Origin: Terriglobia bacterium
Lineage (GTDB): Bacteria > Acidobacteriota > Terriglobia > Bryobacterales > Bryobacteraceae
Length of the DNA stretch: 64,000 nt
NCBI GenBank assembly: GCA_020073305.1
Contig: JAIQFK010000011.1
Location: forward strand, 27,547 to 91,546
Direction: 5' to 3'
Position 1 is the stretch's first letter, and every line of letters starts with the position of its first letter. The translations under genes and the position numbers were made by a program. The notes under the pieces were generated by a model. That model had not been told where the DNA came from and did not search any database. It worked only from the letters and a program-made list of their open reading frames with translations. Below, piece after piece: positions 51,528 to 60,421 of this stretch.

Positions 51528-54173
51528 ATGAGCACGAACAGGCGGACGGTATCGGAACGGATCTACGGAGTTCTGCTGCGGCTGCTGCCTTTTGATTTTC
51601 GCGATGAGTTCGGAAGCGAGATGGAAGAGGTGTTTCGCGAGCAGGAGGCGGCGGTCAAGCAGGAGCGGGGAGCGATGAAACGGCTGCGGCTGTGGTGGGA
51701 GACGCTGGCCGGCATCGTGGGAGTGGCGCCGCGCGAGCATTTCAGCATTTTGAGGCAGGATGCGGGCTATGCCCTGCGGCTCATGCGGAAAGACCCGGTG
51801 TACACGATCGCGGCGGTGGGGATTTTGGGCCTGGGGATTGGCGTGAATACGGCGGTTTTCAGCGTGGTGAACTCGGTGCTGCTGCGGCCGCTGCCGTACG
51901 CGGATGGAGACCGCATCGTCACCATCCGGCAGCGAGCCGCGAAGGCCGGCGTCGAGGACATGAAATTCTCGGTTCAGGAGATCAACGATTACCGGCAGCG
52001 GAACCAGACGCTCAGCGCCATGGTGGAGTACCACAGCATGCGGTTCACGCTCTTCCGCAACGGCGAAGCGCAGAAAGTGCGGACCGGCGTGGTATCGGCG
52101 GGGTTCTTTGACTTCTTCGGGGTGCACCCAGTCCTGGGGCGGACGTTTTCACCCTCCGATGGTCGACCGGGCGCACCGCCGGTGCTGCTGCTGAGCTACG
52201 AATTCTGGAAGCAGAGTGAAAACGGCGACCCCGGCGTGGTCGGCAAGACGTATGAGATGAACGATCGCGTGCACACGGTGATCGGGGTGTTGCCTCCGCT
52301 GCCGCAATACCCGAACGAAAACGATGTGTACATGGCCACGTCCGCCTGCCCTTACAGGTCGTCAGCACAAGCCATGGCGAACCGCGACGCGCGATTGATG
52401 AGCGTATTCGCACGCTTGAAGCCAGGCGCTACCCTGGAACATTGCCGGAAGGATGTCTCAGCGATCGCGCAGAGGCTCGAGCAGGAACATCCGGGATCGT
52501 ACCCCAAGGCCGCGGGATACACGGCGACTTCCGCCGCCTTGCCGGAGGAGTTGCGGCGCAACGCCCGGCCCATGCTGCTGGTGATGCTGGCGGCGGCGGC
52601 TTTTGTGCTGCTGATCGCCTGCGCCAATGTCGCGAATCTGACGCTGGCGCGTATTGCGCGCCGGCAGCGCGAGCTGGTGGTCCGGACGGCGCTGGGTGCG
52701 GGAAGCGGGCGGCTGTTGCGGCAGTTGTCCACCGAGGGCCTGATTCTGGCGCTCCTGGGCGCGGTGGCGGGTTTAGGGTTTGCCTGGGAGAGCCGCAACC
52801 TTCTGGTTCAGTTTGTGGAGCGATTGACGCCGCGCGCGCGGGAAATCAGGATCGACGGCGATGTACTGGCGTTCACGGTTTTATGCGCAATCGCCACAAG
52901 CCTTTTTTGCGGTCTGGCCGCGACGCTGTATTCCCGCGAAAACGTCTTTTCGGGTTTGAAGGAGACCGGGACTCAAACCTCCGGGGGCAGGCGCGCACAG
53001 CTTGTGCGCAGCGGTTTGATCGCGGCCCAGGTGGCGTTTTCTTATGTGCTCCTGGTTGGAGCCGGCCTCATGTCACGCACCCTGATCAACCTGGAGCATG
53101 TGGATGCGGGTTTCGTGGCGCAACACGTACTGGCAGTGGATATCGACCTGAACTGGTCCAAGTACACCACCGACCAGCAATGGCGCGATGTTTCGCGCAG
53201 GCTGCTGGAACAGGCGAGGATGCAGCCGGGGGTGATGTCCGCCGCCGTGTCGTCCGGATTTCCGCTAGATCCGGATGGCACGCCTGGCGGCATCCCGCAA
53301 CGGTTCCAGGTGGAGGGCCATCTGCCGGACCAAGTGCTGCCGGTGGCCAACATACGTGCCGGCACGCCGGATTATTTTCGGACGCTAGGGATCCCTCTGC
53401 TCGCCGGCCGGATTTTCGCCGCCACCGACACGGAGACCGCGCTGCCTGTTGCGGTGATCAGCCGGTCGCTGGCGCGCCATTATTGGAGCACGGAGGATCC
53501 GGTGGGAAGGCGGATCAAGTTCGATGAAGCCACCAACTGGATCACCATCGTGGGTGTGGTCGGAGACGTTCGGGACTTCGGCCTGGCGCAGGAACCGAAG
53601 GATCAGATTTACCTGCCGGATGCGCAGAACCCGTCGCCGGGAAGCTTGCTGCTGCGAACGGCCGGAGATCCTATGACTCTTGCCCGCCAGGTGCGCCGCG
53701 CCATCCTGAATGTGGATCCCCAAACCGCCATCACGCATGTGGAGACGATGGAACAAGCACGCTCCGACTCCATTTCTGCACCGCGAGTGGCGGCGAGCCT
53801 GTTCGGGCTCTTTGCGATTTTGGCGATGGTGATTGCGGTCGCTGGCATCGGTTGCGCATTGGCGCTTTCGGTGCGGCAGCGGACGCGTGAGATCGGAATC
53901 CGTGCGAGCCTGGGGGCGGATTCGTGGGACCTGGTGCGGATGGTGGTGCGCCAGGGAATGTGGCTGGTATTGCTGGGCCTGGCGGTTGGCTTGCCATGCG
54001 CGTTTGCCCTGACGCAAGGACTTCAGAGTTTGCTGTTTGAGGTTGAGCCTACGGACCCGGTTACGTTCGCCGTGGTTTTGGTTGTGCTTGCGGGCGCGGC
54101 GCTGGTTGCCTGCTTCGTGCCGGCACGGCGGGCGGCGCGAATTGATCCGATGGTTGCGCTCCGGTGCGATTGA
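51528..54173 (+). CDS. Orphan FtsX/MacB-type permease with PadR-associated N-terminal domain
   Basis: An 881-residue permease paralogous to the one at 12122-14566, with an extra cytoplasmic N-terminus of about 75 residues (RLLPFDFRDEFGSEMEEVFREQ, WETLAGIVGVAPREH). That N-terminal domain is known from permeases that sit next to padR. Then come the first TM (IAAVGILGLGIGVNTAVFSV), a MacB-like periplasmic domain, VLLIACANVANLTLARIARRQRE, and a second copy ending FVPARRAARIDPMVALRCD. No ATPase subunit is encoded nearby. It lies 16 bp after padR and 20 bp before a cytochrome P460-type gene, so it may help to export or sense something linked to it. Confidence 0.9.
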   Translation: MSTNRRTVSERIYGVLLRLLPFDFRDEFGSEMEEVFREQEAAVKQERGAMKRLRLWWETLAGIVGVAPREHFSILRQDAGYALRLMRKDPVYTIAAVGILGLGIGVNTAVFSVVNSVLLRPLPYADGDRIVTIRQRAAKAGVEDMKFSVQEINDYRQRNQTLSAMVEYHSMRFTLFRNGEAQKVRTGVVSAGFFDFFGVHPVLGRTFSPSDGRPGAPPVLLLSYEFWKQSENGDPGVVGKTYEMNDRVHTVIGVLPPLPQYPNENDVYMATSACPYRSSAQAMANRDARLMSVFARLKPGATLEHCRKDVSAIAQRLEQEHPGSYPKAAGYTATSAALPEELRRNARPMLLVMLAAAAFVLLIACANVANLTLARIARRQRELVVRTALGAGSGRLLRQLSTEGLILALLGAVAGLGFAWESRNLLVQFVERLTPRAREIRIDGDVLAFTVLCAIATSLFCGLAATLYSRENVFSGLKETGTQTSGGRRAQLVRSGLIAAQVAFSYVLLVGAGLMSRTLINLEHVDAGFVAQHVLAVDIDLNWSKYTTDQQWRDVSRRLLEQARMQPGVMSAAVSSGFPLDPDGTPGGIPQRFQVEGHLPDQVLPVANIRAGTPDYFRTLGIPLLAGRIFAATDTETALPVAVISRSLARHYWSTEDPVGRRIKFDEATNWITIVGVVGDVRDFGLAQEPKDQIYLPDAQNPSPGSLLLRTAGDPMTLARQVRRAILNVDPQTAITHVETMEQARSDSISAPRVAASLFGLFAILAMVIAVAGIGCALALSVRQRTREIGIRASLGADSWDLVRMVVRQGMWLVLLGLAVGLPCAFALTQGLQSLLFEVEPTDPVTFAVVLVVLAGAALVACFVPARRAARIDPMVALRCD

Positions 54174-54193
54174 AAGTGGACAGGAGATAAACG

Positions 54194-54946
54194 ATGAAAC
54201 GTGGTGTTGTTGGAATCGCGGGCGTGGCCGCCATCCTGGCGGCGTTGCTGATGGAAGCGGCGGACCGGCCCGAAGCGGATGGGCCGCAGTATACCGCGGA
54301 AGGGCAACTGGTCCGGCCGAACAACTACCGGGAGTGGGTTTACCTGAGTTCCGGGCTGGGGATGACGTACGGGCCGGTGGCTGAAGCCGCGCGCGACGGC
54401 AATCCCATGTTCGACAACGTTTTCGTGAATCCCACGGCGTACCAGGCTTTCATGGCGACCGGCAAGTGGCCCGACAAGACCATTTTTGTGCTGGAGGTGA
54501 GGGCGTCCGGGTCGAAAGCATCCATCAATAACGGCGGGCGATTTCAAAGCAATCTTGCCGGCATCGAGGCCGAGGTGAAGGATGAGAAGCGCTTTCCCAG
54601 CAAGTGGGCGTTTTTCGGTTTCGGTGCATCGGCCTCTCCGGCTAAGATGCTTCCTACCACGGCGCAGTGCTACTCCTGTCACAGCACCAACGGGGCCGTC
54701 GACAATACGTTCGTCCAGTTTTATCCCACGCTGCTCGATGTGGCGAAGAGCAAGGGCACGCTAAACGCCAAGGCCGCGCAGGCGGAAACGACCGATCAGG
54801 CGGTGGATGTCGTCTGCAAGATGGGCGTCGATCCTAAGACCGCACTGAAAGCGGAGTACAAAGGGAAGACGTACTATTTCTGCCAGCCGGCCTGCAAGGA
54901 TAATTTCGAAGGGTCGCCGGAAACGTATTTGACTGCGGAGAAGTAG
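54194..54946 (+). CDS. Cytochrome P460 domain fused to a YHS domain
   Basis: A 250-residue exported haem protein. Residues 1-25 are a signal peptide. The P460 domain covers about 35-175: NNYREWVYLSSGLGMTYGP, MFDNVFVNPTAYQAFMATG, KTIFVLEVRAS, ending with the haem-binding CYSCH (Cys159, Cys162, His163). After a linker there is a YHS domain (about 198-248: VDVVCKMGVDPKTALKAEYKGKTYYFCQPACKDNF), which normally binds a metal such as copper through its cysteines. I do not know this two-domain combination as a described enzyme. It lies 20 bp after the permease in the padR-led unit. Confidence 0.85.
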   Translation: MKRGVVGIAGVAAILAALLMEAADRPEADGPQYTAEGQLVRPNNYREWVYLSSGLGMTYGPVAEAARDGNPMFDNVFVNPTAYQAFMATGKWPDKTIFVLEVRASGSKASINNGGRFQSNLAGIEAEVKDEKRFPSKWAFFGFGASASPAKMLPTTAQCYSCHSTNGAVDNTFVQFYPTLLDVAKSKGTLNAKAAQAETTDQAVDVVCKMGVDPKTALKAEYKGKTYYFCQPACKDNFEGSPETYLTAEK

Positions 54947-55721
54947 CGGGGAAGGGTAGGGCCCAAAAAAGAAAGGTTCCAAGTGACTCAGTGAACAACG
55001 CAACTCCCGCCGGCATGCACGGCATGAGCTTAGCGACCAAGACGACCGAACGTCATCTCTTTTGCTCCCCGCTGCCCCTGTTGTAGAGCCGCGGATCAAC
55101 GCTCCAGAGCCCGTCTGCCAGTCATTCCTAACCGGAGCTTGCAGCTCGAAACGGCTTTTCACTAACCCTCAACGACTGCCCGTTGCCGAGCCACCATTCA
55201 GGGTTCGAACGCTCCCAGCCTGTTTCTTCACTGCCCCACCGAACCTCGGCTGGACCCGTTCAGCCTGCTGCTCGTTCGCCCCGATCCGGTTTGCCCCGAC
55301 CGTGGCGAATTCAATGCAACTGGCCCGTTGCCCAGTGCTCAGCTCAGCGACCTCTTGCGGCTAACCGATCTCCACTTCCCTTTGGGGTTCTTAGGCCCCT
55401 CTAGATCAAAGCGTTCAACCGGTTTGCCGTTCAAGAAGCTCACCTTTGTGTTCGGCCCGATTTCCCTTCGCTCCCCGCCGGCCTTCTATTTTATTAGTTT
55501 GCCAGCGGATCAACGTTCCAGGATCGCTACCGCTCACCAGGTTTGCTGTCCCTTGAACCTCTTGGAACCTTCTTCATAATGCGCGCAGAGGCTGTTTCCG
55601 TCAAACAAAATCTCAAGGCGAAACGTGCTTTTCCTCAGGTTTATGAATATTTGGTTTCATATAGTTAACAGCCGACGGCGGTGAATAGGTGGTGGATAAA
55701 CCAGGACGCTGAGGAGTTGTT
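54947..55721. other. 775-bp stretch without a convincing gene, with degenerate repeats
   Basis: No frame in this gap looks like a conserved protein and no RNA gene is recognised. A 17-bp word, GCGGATCAACGCTCCAG at 55091-55107, recurs as GCGGATCAACGTTCCAG at 55505-55521, 414 bp away in the same frame. Looser copies of a 'CC-GGTTTGCC-C' pattern lie near 55269 and 55419. The common plus-strand frame shows related peptides (RINAPEPV, RINVPGSL) but has several stops, as in a decayed repetitive gene or a structured RNA. Base composition falls toward AT near 55600-55670, which could hold a promoter. Confidence 0.5.
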
Positions 55722-56849
55722 TTATTTCGCAGTGGCCAGTTTCAAAATCATGCCCGTATCGGTGGCTACCCAGATGTTCCGTTCATCCACGGCGGAGATC
55801 ATGGCTTTGTGCGCGGTGGCGCGATAGTCCACCTCCATCGGCTGCCAACTGGCGAGATCATCGCTGCGCCACACCTTCAGCTTTCCCGGCACCGGACTGT
55901 CGCTTAACCGGTCTTGCTTCTCGATGCCGGCAATATACGCGGCGCTGGAGGGTGGGAGAGCGACGTCGGTGATGAGCTGGTTTTTGGCGCGGAAAACGCG
56001 CTCGCTCTGTCCCGTGGACCAGTCGATGCGGAACACTTCGGACGGCCAATCGAAACTGTCGCTGAACTCGATCACGCCGAGGCCAAATCCGGAGAGCGAA
56101 AGCCTCACACACGTCACGTGGCCGAAAAGCGACCCGGTGGTTGCATCCCAGGTCTTTCCACCATCTTTGGTCTGCAAGAAGATGGACACTCTCGGCGTCT
56201 CCCGCCGGTTGCGCTGCGAGGACGGACTCATCCACTCCGGCACGCCGCCTTTGGGCGGAGGCTGATTCCAGCCGGTGATGATTCCGACCCGGGAGCCCGC
56301 AAAGTCGATCCAGTTATATACCGTGCGCTCGGGTGTGGATTCAGGCTGCGCCGCGGCAGGCACCTCCGTCCACTGCTTGCCGCCATCGGTCGACTCGTAA
56401 ACTTTCTTCTGCTCGCCGACTGCCCAGCCGTGCTGATCGTTGACGAAATGAACGCGCTCCACATCGTCCAGAGAACTGATTTTGCGCCAGGCGTGGCCGC
56501 CGTCTTCACTTTGCCAGAGCGACTTGTCCCCGACCATCCACCCGCGCTTGTCGTCGAGGAAGAACAGCGAGATGGGTACTTCCTTGAGCGGCGTGAGGGT
56601 CCAATGCAGGCCGCCATCGTCGCTGATGAGAGCGGTAGGCTTGATCTTGTCGTTCTTTTCCAGCAGGAAACCGGCCGCGATGCCGTGCTGCGCGTTGACG
56701 AACTTGAAATCGTTGATGACGAGCGAGGAATCCAGCCGCTCGTAGAAGTAAAGCCGCCGCCATCGCCCGGTGTCCTGCGACGGTCCGGCCGCCAGGGCCG
56801 CAGCCACCGCGACGAAAAGGGCAGCCGGCGGTAGAATGCGTCCTCGCAT
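55722..56849 (-). CDS. Exported BNR/Ycf48-like beta-propeller protein
   Basis: A 375-residue secreted protein: signal peptide RGRILPPAALFVAVAAALAAG, then repeated Asp-box units of the Ycf48/photosystem II stability-factor type, for example ISDDGGLHWTLTPL, SLFFLDDKRGWMVGDKSLWQ, SEDGGHAWRKISSLDDV, FVNDQHGWAVGEQKKVYES and TDGGKQWTEV. No photosynthetic genes are present, and such propellers are common in heterotrophs. The ATG overlaps the GAF gene stop (TAATG), so I use 56849; an upstream frame to 56948 lies inside the GAF gene. The substrate or partner is unknown. Confidence 0.85.
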   Translation of the reverse strand: MRGRILPPAALFVAVAAALAAGPSQDTGRWRRLYFYERLDSSLVINDFKFVNAQHGIAAGFLLEKNDKIKPTALISDDGGLHWTLTPLKEVPISLFFLDDKRGWMVGDKSLWQSEDGGHAWRKISSLDDVERVHFVNDQHGWAVGEQKKVYESTDGGKQWTEVPAAAQPESTPERTVYNWIDFAGSRVGIITGWNQPPPKGGVPEWMSPSSQRNRRETPRVSIFLQTKDGGKTWDATTGSLFGHVTCVRLSLSGFGLGVIEFSDSFDWPSEVFRIDWSTGQSERVFRAKNQLITDVALPPSSAAYIAGIEKQDRLSDSPVPGKLKVWRSDDLASWQPMEVDYRATAHKAMISAVDERNIWVATDTGMILKLATAK

Positions 56850-57445
56850 TACGACCTCGGCTGAACCGGTCCGGACGAAAGCACCAGTTGGACGTGATTG
56901 GCCTCGGCGACGGCGGTGGGCTCCATACGCGCCAGCACCAGTACACATCCAACCTGCTCGCCCACCGTGGTGAGCACTTCCATTTCGCTGCCCGTATGCT
57001 GGTGGGGCGCGCGGTGCTGCACGTTGATGACGCCAACCACCCGGTTGCGGGCGATGACCGGAGCCGACAGAAAAGCCTCGAAGGTGTCTTCCGGCAGTTC
57101 ACCGAAATACTTGAAGCGCGAGTCCTTGTAGGCTTCGCGCGAAATGGCCAACAGCCGCCGTTCGCGCGCCACCCAGCCGGTGAGACCTTCGCTCAGCCGC
57201 AGCCGGACTTTGCCGATGGTCGATGGGTGGGGCGTGTTGGAGGCGCAGAGTACCAGTTCGTCCTGGTCCAGCAAGTAGACCAGGCAGGAATCACACTCCA
57301 TGAACTCCACCATGAGCGAAACGATGCCTTGCAGGACTTCCTGGAGGCTCATCTCCCGCACCATGAAGCGGCTGACCTTCTGAAACAGGCGCAGTTGTTG
57401 TTCGGTCCGCTGGAGGCGCACTTCAAGCTCTCTGGTTTTGGGCAT
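56849..57445 (-). CDS. GAF-domain protein
   Basis: A 198-residue protein: an N-terminal coiled-coil (TRELEVRLQRTEQQLRLFQKV), then a single GAF domain at about residues 25-180 (LQEVLQGIVSLMVEFMECDSCLVYLLDQDELVL, GLTGWVARERRLLAI, FLSAPVIARNRVVGVINVQHR). There is no output domain, so it may bind a small molecule and act through a partner. It is preceded by a response regulator on the same strand (48 bp gap) and coupled to the BNR gene. It probably forms a sensory trio appended to the lysine operon. Confidence 0.85.
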   Translation of the reverse strand: MPKTRELEVRLQRTEQQLRLFQKVSRFMVREMSLQEVLQGIVSLMVEFMECDSCLVYLLDQDELVLCASNTPHPSTIGKVRLRLSEGLTGWVARERRLLAISREAYKDSRFKYFGELPEDTFEAFLSAPVIARNRVVGVINVQHRAPHQHTGSEMEVLTTVGEQVGCVLVLARMEPTAVAEANHVQLVLSSGPVQPRS

Positions 57446-57493
57446 CCAACTACATTATAGGAGCGGAACGGGGGGCTGGTCTGCGGGAGGACA

Positions 57494-57880
57494 TTACCGG
57501 CCCGCGCCGGCCGGAGCCAGGCGGGAAATCGATTCCAGAAGCACGTCCATGCGCACCGGCTTGGGCAGGATGCAATCCACCGAGTGGCTTTCCGGTGTTC
57601 CAGCCAGGTGCTCGGTCCATCCGGAAGTCACCACGATTTTCACGGGGGGACTGCCTGGCGGCCGCGCGTGAGCTTTCAGCGTGCGGATCAGACCGAGGCC
57701 GTCCTCCATCTCAGGAACGCGTAGATCCATGATGACGATTTCGGGATCGATTTCATCGAGGAGGACGCGCGCCCGGCGGCACGTCTCGGCGATGCGCACG
57801 TCATGCCCGGCTTGCTCGAGGACAAGGCTGTAGAAGGACAGTAGCTGCACGTTATCGTCAACCAGAAGCAGCCTGCACAT
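57494..57880 (-). CDS. Single-domain response regulator
   Basis: A 128-residue receiver domain only (CheY-like). The acidic pair is Asp8/Asp9 (LLLVDDNVQLL), the phospho-acceptor Asp52 is in IVIMDLRVPE, the Thr/Ser switch is in KIVVTSGW and the Lys in LPKPV. All key residues are intact. No histidine kinase gene is nearby. It lies 19 bp after dapD on the same strand and may share the long transcript. Confidence 0.9.
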   Translation of the reverse strand: MCRLLLVDDNVQLLSFYSLVLEQAGHDVRIAETCRRARVLLDEIDPEIVIMDLRVPEMEDGLGLIRTLKAHARPPGSPPVKIVVTSGWTEHLAGTPESHSVDCILPKPVRMDVLLESISRLAPAGAGR

Positions 57881-57899
57881 ACCGTTGAAGCGGCCGGTC

Positions 57900-58736
57900 C
57901 TACCTTAAGAGGTCCTCGAGCTGGATCTTGGTGTCGGTTTTCTCGTCGCGGTATTTTACTATGACGGGCGTGTAGAGAGAAATACCCCATTCTTTTCCCT
58001 GGCCAGTGGTGATGGCGCGCGATCCGGCCACCACCACGGCTTCTTCGGGGATGACCAGGGGTTCATCTTCGGTGGCGCGGTGCACGATTTTTCGCACCAC
58101 GTCGTAAACCGGAGTGGAACGGTTCAGGATGGTGCCCGTGCCCAGAACCGCGCGCCGCTTGACCACGGTCCCTTCGTACACGCCGCAGTTTCCGCCTACC
58201 AGGACATCATCCTCGATGATTACGGGGAGCGCACCCACGGGCTCGAGCACGCCGCCGATCTGGGAGGCGGCCGAGATGTGGCAGTTTTTCCCGACCTGCG
58301 CGCAGCTTCCCACGAGCGCGTGCGAATCGACCATCGTGCCGTCATCCAGGTAGACGCCGGCGTTGATATACATCGGCGGCATGCAAGTGACGCCTTTGCC
58401 GATGAAGCAGCCGTCGCGAATACTCGAGCCGCCGGGCACGATGCGGACCCCGCTTTGAGGTGTGAACCGCTTCACGGGGTATGTTGCTTTATCGAAGAAG
58501 GGCTGCCGCACGCGGTCGATTGACATATCGACCACAGCGCCCATGCGAAACCCGAGCAGGATGCCTTTCTTAACCCAGCCGTTCACGCGCCAGCCGCTCC
58601 TGGCCCGGGCATCGGGTTCGGCTGCGCGAATGGCGCCGGCATTGAGCGCGGCTTTGAACTCTGCGAATAAGCGGAAATGGTCCTCGGTGTAGGATTGAGG
58701 TTTTTCGTCGAAGAGCTTTTCGATCTCAGCCTGCAA
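57900..58736 (-). CDS. dapD: Tetrahydrodipicolinate N-succinyltransferase DapD
   Basis: A 278-residue left-handed beta-helix acyltransferase using succinyl-CoA in the lysine/diaminopimelate pathway. The N-terminal helical part is QAEIEKLFDEK to about residue 95, followed by hexapeptide repeats (CFIGKGVTCMPPMYINAGVYLDDGTMVDSHALVGSC, IEDDVLVGGNCGVYEGTVVKRRAVLGTGTIL). The signature MYINAGVYLDDGTMVDSHALVGS-type region is typical of DapD. I start at TTG 58736 because GGAGG lies 7 nt upstream; the longer frame runs inside dapA. It overlaps dapA by 11 bp. Confidence 0.92.
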   Translation of the reverse strand: MQAEIEKLFDEKPQSYTEDHFRLFAEFKAALNAGAIRAAEPDARARSGWRVNGWVKKGILLGFRMGAVVDMSIDRVRQPFFDKATYPVKRFTPQSGVRIVPGGSSIRDGCFIGKGVTCMPPMYINAGVYLDDGTMVDSHALVGSCAQVGKNCHISAASQIGGVLEPVGALPVIIEDDVLVGGNCGVYEGTVVKRRAVLGTGTILNRSTPVYDVVRKIVHRATEDEPLVIPEEAVVVAGSRAITTGQGKEWGISLYTPVIVKYRDEKTDTKIQLEDLLR

Positions 58737-59628
58737 CGCGCACCCTCCGGTCCGCCAGCAACCCGGCGCTGTCCAGCACCTTCTCAATCCGTGCGAGATT
58801 TTCGGGTTTCGGAGGACACATGGGGAGGCGATAAACCGGCTCCAGCAAACCCATCAGGGCCATGGCGGCCTTGACCGGAATCGGATTCGACTCGATGAAG
58901 TTGACCTCCATCAGCGGCAGGTACTTGCGTTGCAGTTTGCGCGCGCCCGCAAAATCGCCGGAGAGGGAAAGCTGCGCGAGCTGCGTCATCTGCGCCGGGA
59001 TTTCGTTCGATGCCACCGAAATGATGCCGCGGCCGCCGAGTGCGATGAGCGGCAGCGTGATGGCGTCATCGCCTGAGAGCACCGCGAAACTCTCCGGCAC
59101 CTGCTGGATGACGGAAGCCATTTGCGCGATGTTGCCGGAAGCTTCTTTCACGCCCACGATGTTCGGGATCTCGGCGAGGCGCGCGAGCGTGGCCGGCTCC
59201 ACGTTCACGCCGGTGCGGCCCTGCACGCTATAGACCACGATGGGGATGCGAACCGCTTCGGCGATGGCTTTGAAATGCTGATACAAGCCTTCTTGAGTAG
59301 GCTTGTTGTAATAAGGGGTCACGGAGAGGATGCCGTTTGCGCCCAGGCGCTCGACCTCGCGCGCCAGCTCGATGACTTCCTGCGTGTTGTACCCGCCCGC
59401 GCCGGCCAGCACGGGCACTTTGCCCTTGGCTTCCTCGAGAGCAATCTCCACCACGCGCAGATGCTCGGCTCGCGTGAGCGTCGGATTCTCGCCGGTGGTG
59501 CCGCAGGGCACCAGAAAATTGATCCCCGCCTCAATCTGCCGCCGCACGAGTGTGCGCACTGCGGCTTCGTCGAGCGAAAGGTCACGCCGGAATGGAGTGA
59601 CCAGAGCGGTTCCGCATCCGGTAAACAT
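58726..59628 (-). CDS. dapA: 4-hydroxy-tetrahydrodipicolinate synthase DapA
   Basis: A 300-residue aldolase-fold enzyme condensing pyruvate with aspartate semialdehyde. The Schiff-base Lys161 is in VGVKEASGN and Tyr133 in VVYSVQGRTG, at the numbering of the E. coli enzyme. CGTTGENPTL (about 42-51) binds the substrate. Oddity: the usual Y-N-V-P-G/S-R-T after Tyr133 reads Y-S-V-Q-G-R-T. AGGAGG lies 4 nt before the ATG at 59628; an upstream ATG at 59667 is poorer. It lies 88 bp after dapB and overlaps dapD. Confidence 0.94.
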   Translation of the reverse strand: MFTGCGTALVTPFRRDLSLDEAAVRTLVRRQIEAGINFLVPCGTTGENPTLTRAEHLRVVEIALEEAKGKVPVLAGAGGYNTQEVIELAREVERLGANGILSVTPYYNKPTQEGLYQHFKAIAEAVRIPIVVYSVQGRTGVNVEPATLARLAEIPNIVGVKEASGNIAQMASVIQQVPESFAVLSGDDAITLPLIALGGRGIISVASNEIPAQMTQLAQLSLSGDFAGARKLQRKYLPLMEVNFIESNPIPVKAAMALMGLLEPVYRLPMCPPKPENLARIEKVLDSAGLLADRRVRVAG

Positions 59629-59716
59629 GTAGCCTCCTGGGATTTTTGGGACAGAGGCCATTAGCACGCGGTACTAACGTCTTACGAGCGACAGACCCAA
59701 ATCCTAAAATCCGGTC

Positions 59717-60421
59717 CTACGAAAACAATATCTCACGAAACTCGTGAAAGCCCGTCTTGCCTACCACCCACTGCGCCGCCTTCAAGGCGCCGCGCGCGAA
59801 ACCCTCACGGCTGCGCGCCACGTGCCGCAGCGTAACCGTATCGGCCGCCGAATCGAAGCCGATCTCGTGCGTGCCCGGGTGCGCGCCGGCCCGGTTCGAG
59901 CCGACGTCGATGGCGCGCGGAAATCCCGCCGCCTTCATCTCATCGACAAGCTTCAACAGCGTTCCGGATGGAGCGTCTTTCTTGGTCGAGTGATGGATCT
60001 CCCACGCCCAGGCGCCATACTCCGGCTCGGCGGCAAGCAGGCGTGCGGCCTCGGCCACCAGGCGGGCAAAAACATTCACGCCGATCGAGTAGTTGGGGCT
60101 CCACACCAACCCGATGCGATTCTTTTCGATGGCCGCCTTGATGCGACCGGCGTGCTCGAGCCAGCCCGTGGTGCCCAGCACCATGTTCACGCCCAGCGCC
60201 GAGATGCGCTCGACATTCTCCACTACTGCGCCGGGAATCGAAAAATCCACGGCTACATCAATGCCTTTGAAATTTGCTGGCGTGACGCCTTCGAAATTCG
60301 CATTGTTGAATTCATCGAGCTTCAGCGCGACGGTGAAACCGTAACCGGGCGCAAGTTGCTCGATGAGCTTCCCCATCTTGCCGTAGCCGATGATGGCCAA
60401 TCGCCGCTCAGGCTGCGGCAT
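59717..60421 (-). CDS. dapB: 4-hydroxy-tetrahydrodipicolinate reductase DapB
   Basis: A 234-residue NAD(P)H-dependent reductase. The N-terminal Rossmann motif is LAIIGYGKMGKLIEQL, and the catalytic region EIHHSTKKDAPSGTLLKL holds the conserved His pair and Lys. Later parts include GTHEIGFDSAADTVTLRHVARSREGFARGAL. The ATG at 60421 has GGAG 6 nt upstream; the in-frame ATG at 60439 is the alternative. The start lies inside the 3' end of lysC, so the genes overlap by about 14 bp. The N-terminus is shorter than that of E. coli DapB, as in many bacteria. Confidence 0.92.
   Translation of the reverse strand: MPQPERRLAIIGYGKMGKLIEQLAPGYGFTVALKLDEFNNANFEGVTPANFKGIDVAVDFSIPGAVVENVERISALGVNMVLGTTGWLEHAGRIKAAIEKNRIGLVWSPNYSIGVNVFARLVAEAARLLAAEPEYGAWAWEIHHSTKKDAPSGTLLKLVDEMKAAGFPRAIDVGSNRAGAHPGTHEIGFDSAADTVTLRHVARSREGFARGALKAAQWVVGKTGFHEFREILFS

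Noticed and set aside
54761..55162. 133-codon minus-strand frame overlapping the end of the P460-YHS gene
   Set aside because: It is antisense to the YHS domain for its second half and shows no family features.
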